Positions 52,667 to 61,986 of a DNA stretch of 64,000 nt are shown in pieces. The position numbers were made by a program, and so were the translations under genes. Source of the stretch: Caballeronia novacaledonica (GTDB lineage: Bacteria; Pseudomonadota; Gammaproteobacteria; Burkholderiales; Burkholderiaceae). Numbering within the stretch: position 1 is the first letter of the stretch; every line of letters starts with the position of its first letter. The notes under the pieces are model-generated. The model was not told where the DNA came from. It worked only from the letters and a program-made list of their open reading frames with translations, and searched no databases. Where the stretch lies: contig NZ_OGTP01000008.1 of assembly GCF_900258035.1 (NCBI RefSeq), forward strand, positions 1-64,000, written 5' to 3'.

Positions 52667-54310
52667 ATGACCGCCAACATGTACGACGAAGGCCTTCCCA
52701 AGACGGCCGCCAACTTCGCGGCGCTGACGCCGCTCAAATTCATCGAGCGTGCGGCGTCCGTTTATCCGGCGCACACCGCTGTCGTGCATGGCGACGTGCG
52801 GCGCAACTGGGCCGAAACCTATGCGCGCACGCGGCGGCTCGCGTCCGCGCTCGTCGCGCGCGGCATCGGCGCCGGCGATACGGTGGCCGCGATGCTGCCG
52901 AACACGCCGGAAATGGTCGAAGCGCACTTCGGCGTGCCGATGACGGGCGCCGTGCTCAACGCGCTCAACACGCGGCTCGACGCCGGCACGCTCGCCTACA
53001 TGCTCACGCATGGCGAAGCGAAGGCGGTGCTGGTCGACCGCGAGTTCTCCGAGGTGATGAAGAAGGCGCTGAAAGACGTGCCGCAAAACGTGCTCGTGAT
53101 CGATGTGGACGATCCGCAGTACGCGGGCGCGGGCGAACGCATCGGCGCCATCGAATACGAGGCGCTGCTCGAGAGCGGCGATCCCGCATACGAATGGTCG
53201 CCGCCGTCGGACGAATGGAACGCGATCTGCCTGAACTACACGTCGGGAACGACGGGCAATCCGAAGGGCGTCGTGTATCACCATCGCGGCGCGTACACGA
53301 ACGCGATCAGCAATATCCTCGAATGGGACATGCCGACGCACGCCGTGTATCTGTGGACGCTGCCGATGTTCCATTGCAACGGCTGGTGCTTCCCGTGGAC
53401 CGTCGCGGCGCGCGCGGGCGTGAACGTGTGCCTGCGCAAGATCGACGCCAAGACCGTCTTCGATTTGATCCGCAAGGAAGGCGTGACGCACTATTGCGGC
53501 GCGCCGATCGTGCAGAACCTGCTCATCAACGCACCCGATGAAATGAAGGCCGGCATCGGCCAGAAAGTCTATGCGATGGTCGCGGGCGCCGCGCCGCCCG
53601 CCACGATGATCGAAGGCATGGAGCGCATGGGCTTTCACCTCACGCACGTGTACGGGCTGACCGAAGTCTACGGACCGGCCACCGTCTGCGCGCATCAGGA
53701 CGAATGGAGCGGGCTCGACGTCCACGAACGCGCGCGGCTCAATGCGCGGCAAGGCGTGCGCTATCACCTGCAGGATGCCGTGTGCGTGCGCGATCCGCTT
53801 TCGATGGAATGCGTGCCAACGGACGGCGAGACCATCGGCGAGATCATGTTTCGCGGCAACATCGCGATGAAGGGCTATCTCAAGAACCCGGCCGCGACGG
53901 AAGAAGCGTTTCGCGGCGGCTGGTTCCATACGGGCGATCTGGCCGTCGCCTATCCGGACGGCTACGTGCGCATCAAGGATCGCAGCAAGGACATCATCAT
54001 TTCGGGCGGCGAGAACATATCGAGCATCGAAGTGGAAGACGTGCTGTATCGCCATCCCGCCGTGCTCGCGGTGGCCGTCGTCGCGAAGCCCGATGCGCGC
54101 TGGGGCGAAACGCCGTGCGCGTTCGTCGAACTGAAGCCGGGCGCGCAAGCGAGCGCGGAAGAACTGATCGCGCATTGCAGGTCGCAGCTCGCGGGCTTCA
54201 AGGTGCCGCGCGCAATCGAGTTCTGCGAGTTGCCGAAAACCTCCACCGGCAAGATCCAGAAATTCGAGTTACGCAAGATCGCGAACTCGGTCGCGGCGAT
54301 CGACGTTTGA
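52667..54310 (+). CDS. AMP-binding acyl-CoA synthetase
   Basis: The 547-residue ligase activates a carboxylic acid with ATP and joins it to CoA. Motifs are LNYTSGTTGNPKGVVYHHRG (P-loop), HVYGLTEVYGP, GGWFHTGDLAVAYPDGYVRIKDRSKDIIISGGENISSIEVE and the C-terminal catalytic Lys in PKTSTGKIQK. GAGGAG at 52655-52660 is too close to the ATG at 52661, so the ATG at 52667 is preferred. It resembles medium-chain or methylthioacrylate-type (DmdB-like) ligases. An ECHDC3-like gene follows after 13 bp. Confidence 0.92.
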   Translation: MTANMYDEGLPKTAANFAALTPLKFIERAASVYPAHTAVVHGDVRRNWAETYARTRRLASALVARGIGAGDTVAAMLPNTPEMVEAHFGVPMTGAVLNALNTRLDAGTLAYMLTHGEAKAVLVDREFSEVMKKALKDVPQNVLVIDVDDPQYAGAGERIGAIEYEALLESGDPAYEWSPPSDEWNAICLNYTSGTTGNPKGVVYHHRGAYTNAISNILEWDMPTHAVYLWTLPMFHCNGWCFPWTVAARAGVNVCLRKIDAKTVFDLIRKEGVTHYCGAPIVQNLLINAPDEMKAGIGQKVYAMVAGAAPPATMIEGMERMGFHLTHVYGLTEVYGPATVCAHQDEWSGLDVHERARLNARQGVRYHLQDAVCVRDPLSMECVPTDGETIGEIMFRGNIAMKGYLKNPAATEEAFRGGWFHTGDLAVAYPDGYVRIKDRSKDIIISGGENISSIEVEDVLYRHPAVLAVAVVAKPDARWGETPCAFVELKPGAQASAEELIAHCRSQLAGFKVPRAIEFCELPKTSTGKIQKFELRKIANSVAAIDV

Positions 54311-54323
54311 GGAGCGCATCGAC

Positions 54324-55112
54324 ATGAGCGAACTCGTACTGATCGAGCGCAATGCTTTCGGCGTCGATGGCGCCGTCAAGCTGACGCTGAACCGGCCCGA
54401 TGCGTTCAACGCGTTATCCGAAGCGCTGCTCGACGCGCTCGAAGGCGCGCTGAAGGACATCGCCGGATCGGATGCGCGCGTCGTCGTGCTCGCGGGCGCG
54501 GGGCGCGCCTTTTGCGCGGGCCACGATCTCAAGGAGATGCGCGCGGAACCCGCGCTCGATACTTATCGCGAGCTTTTTGCGCGCTGCTCGCGCATGATGC
54601 TGACGATCCAGCGCATGCCGCAGCCGGTGATCGCGCGCGTGCATGGCATCGCGACCGCGGCGGGCTGTCAACTGGTCGCGATGTGCGATCTCGCGGTGGC
54701 GTCGAGCGAAGCGCGTTTCGCCGTATCGGGCGTGAATCTCGGGCTCTTCTGCGCGACCCCGGCCGTGCCGCTGTCACGCAACGTCTCGCGCAAGGCGGCG
54801 TTCGAGATGCTCGTCACCGGCGATTTCATCGATGCGGCGACCGCGCGCGAACGCGGCCTCGTGAATCGCGTCGCATCGCCAGGCGAACTCGACGATGCCG
54901 TGCGCCTCTTTGCCGCGGCCATCGCCGCCAAGCCGCGCGAAGCGGTCGCGGCGGGCAAGGGTTTGTTCTATCGTCAACTCGAAACCGGCATCGAAGCTGC
55001 ATATGCACTCGCATCGGAAACGATGGCCTGCAACATGATGCAGGACGTCACGCTCGAAGGCACGCAGGCGTTCATCGAGAAGCGTCCGCCGAAATGGAAT
55101 CGAACGTCTTAA
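54324..55112 (+). CDS. Enoyl-CoA hydratase/isomerase family protein (ECHDC3-like)
   Basis: The 262-residue crotonase-fold protein has the first oxyanion-hole loop AGRAFCAGHDLKEM and RVHGIATAAGCQLVAMCDLAVAS. In classical hydratases one catalytic Glu lies in a PEIxLG loop; here this reads SGVNLGLFCATPAVPLSRN, with no Glu, while the second Glu (FEMLVTGDF) is kept. The loop matches the ECHDC3 subgroup, whose reaction is not settled. It forms an operon with the acyl-CoA synthetase. Its stop overlaps that of the convergent DUF779 gene by 4 bp. Confidence 0.88.
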   Translation: MSELVLIERNAFGVDGAVKLTLNRPDAFNALSEALLDALEGALKDIAGSDARVVVLAGAGRAFCAGHDLKEMRAEPALDTYRELFARCSRMMLTIQRMPQPVIARVHGIATAAGCQLVAMCDLAVASSEARFAVSGVNLGLFCATPAVPLSRNVSRKAAFEMLVTGDFIDAATARERGLVNRVASPGELDDAVRLFAAAIAAKPREAVAAGKGLFYRQLETGIEAAYALASETMACNMMQDVTLEGTQAFIEKRPPKWNRTS

Positions 55113-55498
55113 CTCACGTGCTCGACCGGATGCTTGTCCAGCCACGCGTTCTCTTCGTCGCTGTATAAACGCGAGCGCGTGAGAAAGCGCAAACCCGACG
55201 GACGTTCCAGCGAAAACATGCCGCCATTGCCCGGCACGGCATCGATGATGAGCTGCGTGTGCTGCCAGTACTCGTACTGCGATTCGGTCATGTAGAACGG
55301 CACGCCGCCGATTGCGCCGAGCTTCACGTCCGAGCCGCCGACCATGAATTCGTTGACCGGAAAGCACATCGGCGCGCTGCCGTCGCAGCATCCGCCGGAT
55401 TGATGGAACAGCACCTCGCCGTGCTCGGTCTTGAGCTTTTCGATCAAGTCGATCGCGGCGGGCGTCGCGGTCACGCGCTGCACTTCCTGTTCGCTCAT
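55109..55498 (-). CDS. DUF779 protein downstream of aldehyde dehydrogenase
   Basis: The 129-residue protein fits DUF779: VLFHQSGGCCDGSAPMCFP with the paired cysteines, then VPFYMTESQYEYWQHTQLIIDAVPGNGGMFSLE. DUF779 genes typically follow aldehyde or alcohol dehydrogenase genes, as here (56 bp after the dehydrogenase, same strand). Function unknown; the cysteine cluster suggests metal or redox chemistry. Confidence 0.9.
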   Translation of the reverse strand: MSEQEVQRVTATPAAIDLIEKLKTEHGEVLFHQSGGCCDGSAPMCFPVNEFMVGGSDVKLGAIGGVPFYMTESQYEYWQHTQLIIDAVPGNGGMFSLERPSGLRFLTRSRLYSDEENAWLDKHPVEHVS

Positions 55499-55554
55499 GA
55501 TGTCCCCGTCGTTCGAAACGGCCGCCGCCGGAAAACGCGGCGGCCTTGCAGGCC

Positions 55555-57075
55555 TTAGAAGAAGCCGAGCGGCTTGTCGCTATAGCTGACGAGCATGTTC
55601 TTCGTCTGCTGATAGTGATCGAGCATCATCTTGTGATTCTCGCGTCCGATGCCCGACTGCTTGTAGCCGCCGAACGCCGCGTGCGCCGGATACGCGTGAT
55701 AGCAGTTGGTCCACACGCGTCCCGCCTGAATCGCGCGGCCGAAGCGATAAGCCCGCGTGCCGTCGCGCGTCCACACGCCCGCGCCGAGACCGTAGAGCGT
55801 ATCGTTCGCGAGTTCGAGCGCCTCTTCCTCGGTCTTGAAGGTCGTCACCGACAGCACCGGCCCGAAGATTTCCTCCTGGAAGATGCGCATCTTGTTATGG
55901 CCTTTGAAGACCGTCGGCTTGATGTAGTAGCCGTTCTTCAACTCGCCGTCGAACGCGGCGCGCTCGCCGCCGGAAAGGCATTCCGCGCCCTCCTGCTTGC
56001 CGAGATCGATGTACGACAGGATCTTCTCCAGTTGCTCCTGCGAAGCCTGCGCGCCGATCATCGTCTTCGTGTCGAGCGGATGGCCCTGCGCGATCGCCGC
56101 GACGCGCTTCAGCGCGCGTTCCATGAAGCGCTCGTAGATCGATTCCTGCACCAGCGCGCGCGACGGGCACGTGCACACTTCGCCCTGATTCAGCGCGAAC
56201 ATGGTGAAGCCTTCGAGCGCCTTGTCGAAGAAGCTGTCGTCGGCGTTCAGCACGTCGTCGAAGAAAATGTTCGGGCTCTTGCCGCCCAGTTCCAGCGTCA
56301 CGGGAATCAGGTTCTGGCTCGCGTACTGCATGATCAGGCGGCCCGTCGTGGTCTCGCCGGTGAACGCAATCTTCGCGATGCGCTTGTTCGACGCGAGCGG
56401 CTTGCCCGCTTCGAGACCGAAGCCGTTCACGACGTTGAGCACGCCCGGCGGCAGAATGTCTTCGATCACTTCGAGCAGCACGAGAATCGACGCGGGCGTC
56501 TGCTCGGCCGGCTTCAGCACGACGCAGTTGCCGGCGGCGAGCGCGGGCGCGAGCTTCCACACGGCCATCAGAATCGGGAAGTTCCACGGAATGATCTGCC
56601 CGACGACGCCGAGCGGCTCATGGAAGTGATACGCGACCGTATCGTGATCGATCTCGGAGATGCCGCCTTCCTGCGAACGCGCCGCGCTCGCGAAATAGCG
56701 GAAGTGATCGATCGCGAGCGGAATGTCGGCGGCCATGGTCTCGCGTAGCGGCTTGCCGTTGTCGATGGACTCGGCCACCGCGAGACGCGACAGATTCTGC
56801 TCCATGCGATCCGCGAGTTTCAGCAGCAGGTTCGCGCGATCGGTGACGGAGGTCCGGCCCCACGCGGTCTTCGCGGCGTGCGCGGCATCGAGCGCGGCTT
56901 CGATATCCGCTTCGCGCGAACGCGGGATCGACGTGAAGGGCTCGCCGGTGATCGGCGAGATGTTGTCGAAATACTCACCGCCCACGGGCGGCACCCACTT
57001 GCCGCCGATGAAGTTGCCGTACTGCTTCTTGTACGGGTATTCGGTGCTCAGGAACTGCATCTCCGCGTGATTCAT
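55555..57075 (-). CDS. Aldehyde dehydrogenase (ExaC/AldB/AcoD-like)
   Basis: The 506-residue NAD(P)-dependent dehydrogenase oxidises aldehydes to acids. The catalytic Cys is C301 ([11 protein letters not shown]) and the general-base Glu is E262 (LELGGKSPN); [11 protein letters not shown] and FTGETTTGR mark the cofactor site. The family is the class of AldB, ExaC and acetaldehyde dehydrogenase AcoD, linked to ethanol or acetoin use. GAGGAG lies about 10 bases before the start. Its 521 bp upstream gap is shared with a divergent transporter gene. Confidence 0.93.
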   Translation of the reverse strand: MNHAEMQFLSTEYPYKKQYGNFIGGKWVPPVGGEYFDNISPITGEPFTSIPRSREADIEAALDAAHAAKTAWGRTSVTDRANLLLKLADRMEQNLSRLAVAESIDNGKPLRETMAADIPLAIDHFRYFASAARSQEGGISEIDHDTVAYHFHEPLGVVGQIIPWNFPILMAVWKLAPALAAGNCVVLKPAEQTPASILVLLEVIEDILPPGVLNVVNGFGLEAGKPLASNKRIAKIAFTGETTTGRLIMQYASQNLIPVTLELGGKSPNIFFDDVLNADDSFFDKALEGFTMFALNQGEVCTCPSRALVQESIYERFMERALKRVAAIAQGHPLDTKTMIGAQASQEQLEKILSYIDLGKQEGAECLSGGERAAFDGELKNGYYIKPTVFKGHNKMRIFQEEIFGPVLSVTTFKTEEEALELANDTLYGLGAGVWTRDGTRAYRFGRAIQAGRVWTNCYHAYPAHAAFGGYKQSGIGRENHKMMLDHYQQTKNMLVSYSDKPLGFF

Positions 57076-57596
57076 TTCTATGTGCTCCTCGCATGTCGAC
57101 GTGAACGGGCCGGCACTGTCGATATCCGGCGCCGGACGCTCTTGATTGCGAGTTCCATGCCATCGAGTGCGCGGCGTTCCTAGCGGCGTGCGAGCCTCGT
57201 CGCGATGCGGGTTCGGGACGCATCGCGAGGGTTTCTACGAGGTCGATGTGATCTGTTCACATTCAGCACACGTGCCCCGCGCTGTAGCGATGCGGCACAG
57301 CGCGCCGCCGTCCGCGCGGGCATGAATCGCTTCGGGCAAACGCTTATGGCACGAGTGTTCATATTGCAAAGCCCTACGCAGTTGTCTATGGTCATGCCAG
57401 CCGTGGCAAAGCGTCGCACTTATATGTCGGTTGATCGCATGTTTGGGTGGCGTGAAATGGCCTTGCGAACTTGAGATGCAAACCGCATCGACGCTCGCAT
57501 GACCACGGCGGGCTGCTTGCACCGGCGACCCCGGCGCGGCACCTCAAGCAAACGATGCGCGCGCACGTGCATGCATGACGCGCCACGGAGACCACA
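57076..57596. other. 521 bp divergent intergenic region
   Basis: It lies between the aldehyde dehydrogenase and the OFA transporter. No real gene is seen; long frames are shadows. An AT-richer patch around 57340-57440 contains TGGCACGAGTGTTCA, a poor sigma-54-like match lacking the GC of the -12 element. Both promoters must lie here, but I cannot place them securely. Confidence 0.5.
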
Positions 57597-58994
57597 ATGA
57601 ACAGCACCATCAATCAAGGGGCCGCGCACGGCCCCACAAACTTCTTTTCCAAAGAGGCGACCATCGCCCGGCCCGGTTTCACGCGCTGGATGGTGCCGCC
57701 GGCCGCGCTGGCTGTTCACTTGTGCATCGGGCAAGCGTATGCGTTCTCGGTGTTCAATGCGCCGCTGACGAAGATCATCGGCATCACGAAGTCCGCGCCC
57801 GATGACTGGTCGCTGACGACGCTCGGCTGGATCTTCTCGCTCGCGATCGTGTTTCTCGGCTTGTCCGCCGCGTTCGCCGGGAAGTGGCTGGAGAAGGTCG
57901 GCCCGCGCCGCACGATGTTCACCGCGGCCTGCTGCTTCGGCGGCGGTTTTCTCGTTTCGGCGCTCGGCGTTCATCTGCATCAGATCTGGCTGCTGTATCT
58001 CGGTTATGGCGTGATCGGCGGCATCGGGCTCGGCCTTGGCTATGTGTCGCCGGTATCGACGCTCATCCGCTGGTTCCCGGACCGCCGCGGCATGGCGACG
58101 GGCATGGCGATCATGGGCTTCGGCGGCGGCGCGATGATCGCGGCGCCCGGCTCCGTCGCGCTGATGAACCACTTCAAGAGCGCGACGAGCGCGGGCGTCG
58201 CCGAGACCTTCGTCGTGCTCGGCGTGCTCTACTTCATCTCGATGACGATCGGCGCACTCGTGATCCGCATCCCGCCGGCGGACTGGAAGCCGGCTGGCTG
58301 GACACCGCCCGCGACCGCCAGCAAGATGATCACGAAGAACCACGTGCATATCGATCAGGCGCTGAAGACGCCGCAGTTCTATCTGCTGTGGCTCGTGCTG
58401 TTCCTGAACGTGACGGCGGGCATCGGCGTGCTCGGCCAGGCATCGGTGATGATTCAGGAGAGTTTCAAGGCGTCGATCACGGCGGGCGCGGCGGCGGGCT
58501 TCGTCGGGCTGCTGTCGCTCTTCAACATGGGCGGGCGCTTCGTGTGGGCGTCGGCGTCGGACTGGATCGGGCGCAAGAACACCTACTTCGCGTTCTTCGC
58601 GCTGGGCGCGGTGCTGTACTTCCTCGTCCCGCAGTTCGCGGGCGCGGGCAATATCGCGCTGTTCGTGCTGGCGTACGGCATCATCCTGTCGATGTACGGC
58701 GGCGGCTTCGCGACCATTCCCGCGTATCTCGCGGACATGTTCGGCACCGCATTCGTGGGCGGCATTCACGGCCGGCTGCTGACCGCGTGGGCGGCGGCGG
58801 GTGTCGCGGGTCCGGTGCTCGTCAACTACGTGCGCGCGTATCAGGTGGCGCATGGCGTCGTCGGCGCGGAGGCGTACACGATGACGCTGCACATCATGGC
58901 GGTGCTGCTCGTGATCGGCTTCATCTGCAATCTGCTCGTGACGCGCGTGCATGAGAGGCATCACATGGACACGTCGGCGCAAACGGCAAACTAA
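57597..58994 (+). CDS. OFA-family MFS transporter (oxalate/formate antiporter type)
   Basis: The 465-residue protein has 12 helices. MVPPAALAVHLCIGQAYAFSVFNAPLTKIIG is the OFA-type helix 1, followed by GKWLEKVGPRRTMF, GGIGLGLGYVSPVSTLIRWFPDRRGMATGMAIMGFGGGAMIA and IGRKNTYFAFFALGAVLYF. Despite the family name, substrates vary (oxalate, pyruvate, other small acids). It is followed by a 45-residue membrane peptide that usually accompanies such transporters. The neighbouring aldehyde dehydrogenase makes a small carboxylate plausible. Confidence 0.9.
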   Translation: MNSTINQGAAHGPTNFFSKEATIARPGFTRWMVPPAALAVHLCIGQAYAFSVFNAPLTKIIGITKSAPDDWSLTTLGWIFSLAIVFLGLSAAFAGKWLEKVGPRRTMFTAACCFGGGFLVSALGVHLHQIWLLYLGYGVIGGIGLGLGYVSPVSTLIRWFPDRRGMATGMAIMGFGGGAMIAAPGSVALMNHFKSATSAGVAETFVVLGVLYFISMTIGALVIRIPPADWKPAGWTPPATASKMITKNHVHIDQALKTPQFYLLWLVLFLNVTAGIGVLGQASVMIQESFKASITAGAAAGFVGLLSLFNMGGRFVWASASDWIGRKNTYFAFFALGAVLYFLVPQFAGAGNIALFVLAYGIILSMYGGGFATIPAYLADMFGTAFVGGIHGRLLTAWAAAGVAGPVLVNYVRAYQVAHGVVGAEAYTMTLHIMAVLLVIGFICNLLVTRVHERHHMDTSAQTAN

Positions 58995-59015
58995 AAGTCA
59001 AAGAGGAGATTGGCG

Positions 59016-59153
59016 ATGAATACCCGCATCGATACTCAGGAAGCGCACCCCGCGAACAAAGGGCTGCTTCTGCTGTTCTGGGCGTATGTGCTGATTCCGC
59101 TTGCGTGGGGCGTCACGAACACGCTCACGCAGGCGATCAAGCTGTTCCAGTAA
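59016..59153 (+). CDS. MFS transporter small subunit (OFA-associated), 45 aa
   Basis: A 45-residue peptide (MNTRIDTQEAHPANKG...) follows GAGGAG at a 7-base spacing, 21 bp after the OFA gene. A charged N-terminus is followed by one membrane helix, LLLLFWAYVLIPLAWGV, and a short amphipathic tail TNTLTQAIKLFQ. Small subunits of this type are known to follow OFA transporters in proteobacteria. It was too short for routine ORF calling. Confidence 0.8.
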   Translation: MNTRIDTQEAHPANKGLLLLFWAYVLIPLAWGVTNTLTQAIKLFQ

Positions 59154-59263
59154 TTCGATAACCGCTGTTTCCCGCGCGCCGGATCGCCGATATGACTATC
59201 GGCTCACGGCGCGCGGTCCTGATGCGGCCTGGATGAGCGTTCTCCCAGGCAGCATGTCTGTTC

Positions 59264-59383
59264 TCAGTGGCCGCGATCCTCCACCCTGTTCAAGCTGCGG
59301 CGCGCGAGCACGCTCATGAAAAGCGTGCCGCACACGAGCGCCGCCATATACACGCCAGCCATCATCCAGTCCAGATCACTCAC
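59264..59383 (-). CDS. Small single-helix membrane protein, 39 aa
   Basis: A 39-residue ORF reads from GTG at 59383, with AAGGAG placed six bases before it. The sequence VSDLDWMMAGVYMAALVCGTLFMSVLARRSLNRVEDRGH has an acidic N-terminus, one hydrophobic helix and a basic tail, so N-out or N-in membrane insertion is likely. No homologue is recognised. It faces the OFA small subunit on the opposite strand. The ribosome binding site is the main support. Confidence 0.5.
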   Translation of the reverse strand: MSDLDWMMAGVYMAALVCGTLFMSVLARRSLNRVEDRGH

Positions 59384-59697
59384 GGTGGTTCTCCTTCGAA
59401 TTGAGCCGCGGCCGGGGCGCCGCGGGGTTGATTCACGCAATTTCAAACACGTTCTGGCCTGATTTACGGCACGTTTGCGCAAAGGTTTAGCGCGGCGCGA
59501 TGAACGACGTTGGCATCACGTTGCGGGAGAATGCGAAAAGCGGCCTCGAAAAAACCGATCGCGCGTTCGATTTCGCAAACGTGTGGCACGGCAAGCGCGG
59601 CGATTCGGGCAAGGCGGCGTGCGTCGGCGTATCGTTCGATTAGCGCCCCGAGAGCGCACGACGACATTCCCCGCAGACAAGAAAACGGTCCACGACA
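59384..59697. other. 314 bp upstream of the HiPIP gene
   Basis: No secure gene is seen. A 47-codon plus-strand frame starts at 59500 (MNDVGITLREN...) and a 67-codon minus-strand frame spans 59464-59667; neither has a convincing ribosome binding site. The HiPIP promoter probably lies in this stretch. Confidence 0.4.
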
Positions 59698-60003
59698 ATG
59701 AACACGTCCCGCCGCAGCTTCATGGTTGTCAGCATCGGCATGGGCACGGCGCTATGGCTCACGCGAGCCCGCGCCGATGCGCCGCACTTGAGCGAATCCG
59801 ATCCGGCGGCTGCCGCCGTCGGCTACAAGGAGGACGCGACGAAGGTCGACAAAGCGAAATACCCCAACTTCGCGGCAGGACAGACATGCGCGAACTGCTC
59901 GCTGTACGAGGGTAAATCGAGCGATGCCTGGGGCGGCTGCTCGCTTTTCAACGGCAAGCTCGTGGCCGGCAAGGGCTGGTGCGCGTCGTACACGAATATG
60001 TGA
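59698..60003 (+). CDS. High-potential iron-sulfur protein (HiPIP)
   Basis: The 101-residue protein has a twin-arginine signal (TSRRSFMVVSIGMGTALWL) with cleavage after ARA near residue 26. The mature part has the four HiPIP cysteines in the usual spacing: C-ANC-SLYEG, GGCSLFNG and GWCASY, which hold one [4Fe-4S] cluster. HiPIPs are periplasmic electron carriers that donate to terminal oxidases or photosynthetic reaction centres. The cluster is loaded in the cytoplasm, so Tat export fits. Confidence 0.93.
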   Translation: MNTSRRSFMVVSIGMGTALWLTRARADAPHLSESDPAAAAVGYKEDATKVDKAKYPNFAAGQTCANCSLYEGKSSDAWGGCSLFNGKLVAGKGWCASYTNM

Positions 60004-60033
60004 CGCTGGTTCAACGCACCGCCGAGGCTAACC

Positions 60034-60906
60034 ATGCGACTCGTCGACTGGAACATTCAATGGGGACGCGGCGTCGATGGCCGCGTCGATCTCGCGCGCA
60101 TCGTCGCGGAAGCGAAAGCGCTGCACGATTTCGACATCCTGTGTCTGCAGGAAGTGACGCGCGGCTTCCACGAAAGCGAACAGGCGGGCGGGCTCAAAGG
60201 CCACCCCGCCGCCGATCAGTTCGCGGAGCTCGAAGCGCTGATCCCCGGCGCGACCGTCATCGACGGAATCGGCTCCGATCTGCCGCCCGTTGGCGGCGGC
60301 GTCGCGCGCCGTCAATTCGGCAACGCGATCGTCAGCCGTCTGCCGGTGCGTCAGGTTCTGCGCCATTCGCTGCCCTGGCCCGCCGATCCCGCGAAGCCGT
60401 CGATGCTGCGGGTCGCGCTCGAAGCCGTCATCGACACCGATGCCGGTCCGTTGCGCATCATCAGCACGCATCTGGAGTTTTATTCGGAGAAGCAGCGGCT
60501 CGCGCAAGTCGCGCGCCTGCGCGAACTGCACGCCGAAGCATGCGCGCACGCGCGCCGGCCCGCGAAGGCCGAAAGCCTGGCAAGCCCGTTCGCCGACACA
60601 GCACGGCCGGTTTCCGCGATCATCTGCGGCGATTTCAACAGCGCGTTCGACGACTCGGCGTATCGCGCGATGCTCGAACCGGTCGACGATGCGCCCGCGT
60701 TCGTCGATGCCTGGACCTGCGCGCATCCGAACGAGCCGCGCGCCGCGACCGTCGGCCTGTACGATCACGATCAATGGCCCGACGGCCCGTTCGCGTGCGA
60801 CTTCATCTTCGTCACCGAAGATTTGAAGCCGCGCATCGCGGGATGCGAAGCGGATCAGTCGAGCCGGTCATCGGATCATCAGCCGATGTGGCTCGAACTG
60901 CGTTAA
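60034..60906 (+). CDS. Endonuclease/exonuclease/phosphatase-family protein
   Basis: The 290-residue cytoplasmic protein has the EEP fold motifs: LVDWNIQWGRG, DILCLQEVTRG (metal-binding Glu), ISTHLEFYS, ICGDFNSAFDD and the C-terminal SSDHQPMWLEL (catalytic Asp-His). The family includes AP endonucleases, DNase I, sphingomyelinases and inositol phosphatases, so the substrate cannot be told. No signal peptide or DNA-binding extension is seen. It lies 30 bp after the HiPIP gene, and its stop overlaps that of the convergent DUF2817 gene. Confidence 0.88.
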   Translation: MRLVDWNIQWGRGVDGRVDLARIVAEAKALHDFDILCLQEVTRGFHESEQAGGLKGHPAADQFAELEALIPGATVIDGIGSDLPPVGGGVARRQFGNAIVSRLPVRQVLRHSLPWPADPAKPSMLRVALEAVIDTDAGPLRIISTHLEFYSEKQRLAQVARLRELHAEACAHARRPAKAESLASPFADTARPVSAIICGDFNSAFDDSAYRAMLEPVDDAPAFVDAWTCAHPNEPRAATVGLYDHDQWPDGPFACDFIFVTEDLKPRIAGCEADQSSRSSDHQPMWLELR

Positions 60907-61976
60907 TCGCCCGCTTCGCGCGACAGGCCGTATAGCGCCTGCAACACCGCCGCCCGCGCCTGACCGACGATCATCCCGCGCCAGATATCGTCATCGATGT
61001 AGAACGCCGCGCGGATCTGGCGGCGAATGTCTGCCTTCAGCGCATCGGGCGCGTCCGGGTGATGGCGCACCCAGACATCCGCGCGCAGCATGTCGAGCAT
61101 GTCCGTGAGCGGCACGGTGCCGTACTCGATCGCAATCGATGCAATCGCGGCATGCGCGCACGTCTGCCGCAAGGTATCGAGCAAAGGCCCGGCGACATCC
61201 GCCGCGATCGACGTGCCGTCCGACGGGCTCGTCACGTCCGCGCCCCACCAGCGCCGCGCGCGCTCCACATCGCCGACGCAGATCTTCGCGCCGAAGCCGC
61301 TCGGCCCGAGTCCCGTATGAAAATCGATCCAGCCGATCGCCATGCACGTCTCGCCGTATTCCGCGAGCAGATTGCGCATCGTGCGCGTGCTCCACGCCGT
61401 CTCGCCGCCGCCGTAGAACATGCCCCGCGCGTGCGTGTACTGGCCCGTCGTCACCGCTTGCTGATACGCCCATTGCCCGCGCGTGTCGATATAGTCGCGA
61501 ATCGCCGCCGCGTTCGCTTCGTCGGGCGGCCAGTTCGCCGGAACCAGCAGGTCATGCAGTTCGGCGTAGCCGGGGTTTTGCGGCAACGGCCCGCCGAAAT
61601 CCACGCTGTTGCGATTCAGATCGACATTGCCTTCCGTCGTGCGGCTCAGATACGAGAAGCCATACGGATTGATGGCGTGAACGAGCAGCATCGCGACGCC
61701 GAGTTGCTCCATCAGCGCGGGCAATGCTTCGTCACGCATCAACGCGATCTGCGCGCCCGAGCCGCAAAAGCCTTCGACACCATGCGTCGCGGACGTGAGC
61801 ACGAGCAGGCGCTTCGCATCGGCCCGACCCGGACCGATACGCACGACGTCCGTCGCGAGCGTCTCGCCTTCGAGACCATCGACGCCTTCGAGCACGCGCG
61901 TATCGACGGCAAGTTGCCGGGCGGCGGCGGTATCGAGAAATCGCCGACGCGCCTCGCGATATGTCGATGAAAACAT
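60903..61976 (-). CDS. DUF2817 (M14-like carboxypeptidase fold) protein
   Basis: The 357-residue protein starts at MFSSTYREARRRF after GAGGAGAAGG. SATHGVEGFCGSGAQIALM, NPYGFSYLSRTTEGNVDLNRN and IDFHTGLGPSGFG match DUF2817, a family related to M14 zinc carboxypeptidases; the His-x-x-Glu (HGVE), NRN and DFHTG blocks hold the likely metal and substrate residues. It starts 10 bp after the M20 amidohydrolase gene, so both are probably one operon for peptide or amide breakdown. Confidence 0.85.
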   Translation of the reverse strand: MFSSTYREARRRFLDTAAARQLAVDTRVLEGVDGLEGETLATDVVRIGPGRADAKRLLVLTSATHGVEGFCGSGAQIALMRDEALPALMEQLGVAMLLVHAINPYGFSYLSRTTEGNVDLNRNSVDFGGPLPQNPGYAELHDLLVPANWPPDEANAAAIRDYIDTRGQWAYQQAVTTGQYTHARGMFYGGGETAWSTRTMRNLLAEYGETCMAIGWIDFHTGLGPSGFGAKICVGDVERARRWWGADVTSPSDGTSIAADVAGPLLDTLRQTCAHAAIASIAIEYGTVPLTDMLDMLRADVWVRHHPDAPDALKADIRRQIRAAFYIDDDIWRGMIVGQARAAVLQALYGLSREAGD

Positions 61977-61986
61977 GTCCTTCTCC

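Noticed and set aside
57355-57375. Sigma-54 promoter upstream of the OFA transporter (TGGCACGAGTGTTCA)
   Set aside because: The -24 half is good but the -12 half lacks the essential GC, and the spacing to any other GC is wrong.
59464-59667. 67-codon minus-strand frame upstream of the HiPIP gene
   Set aside because: The composition is protein-like but there is no ribosome binding site and no context; left as intergenic.
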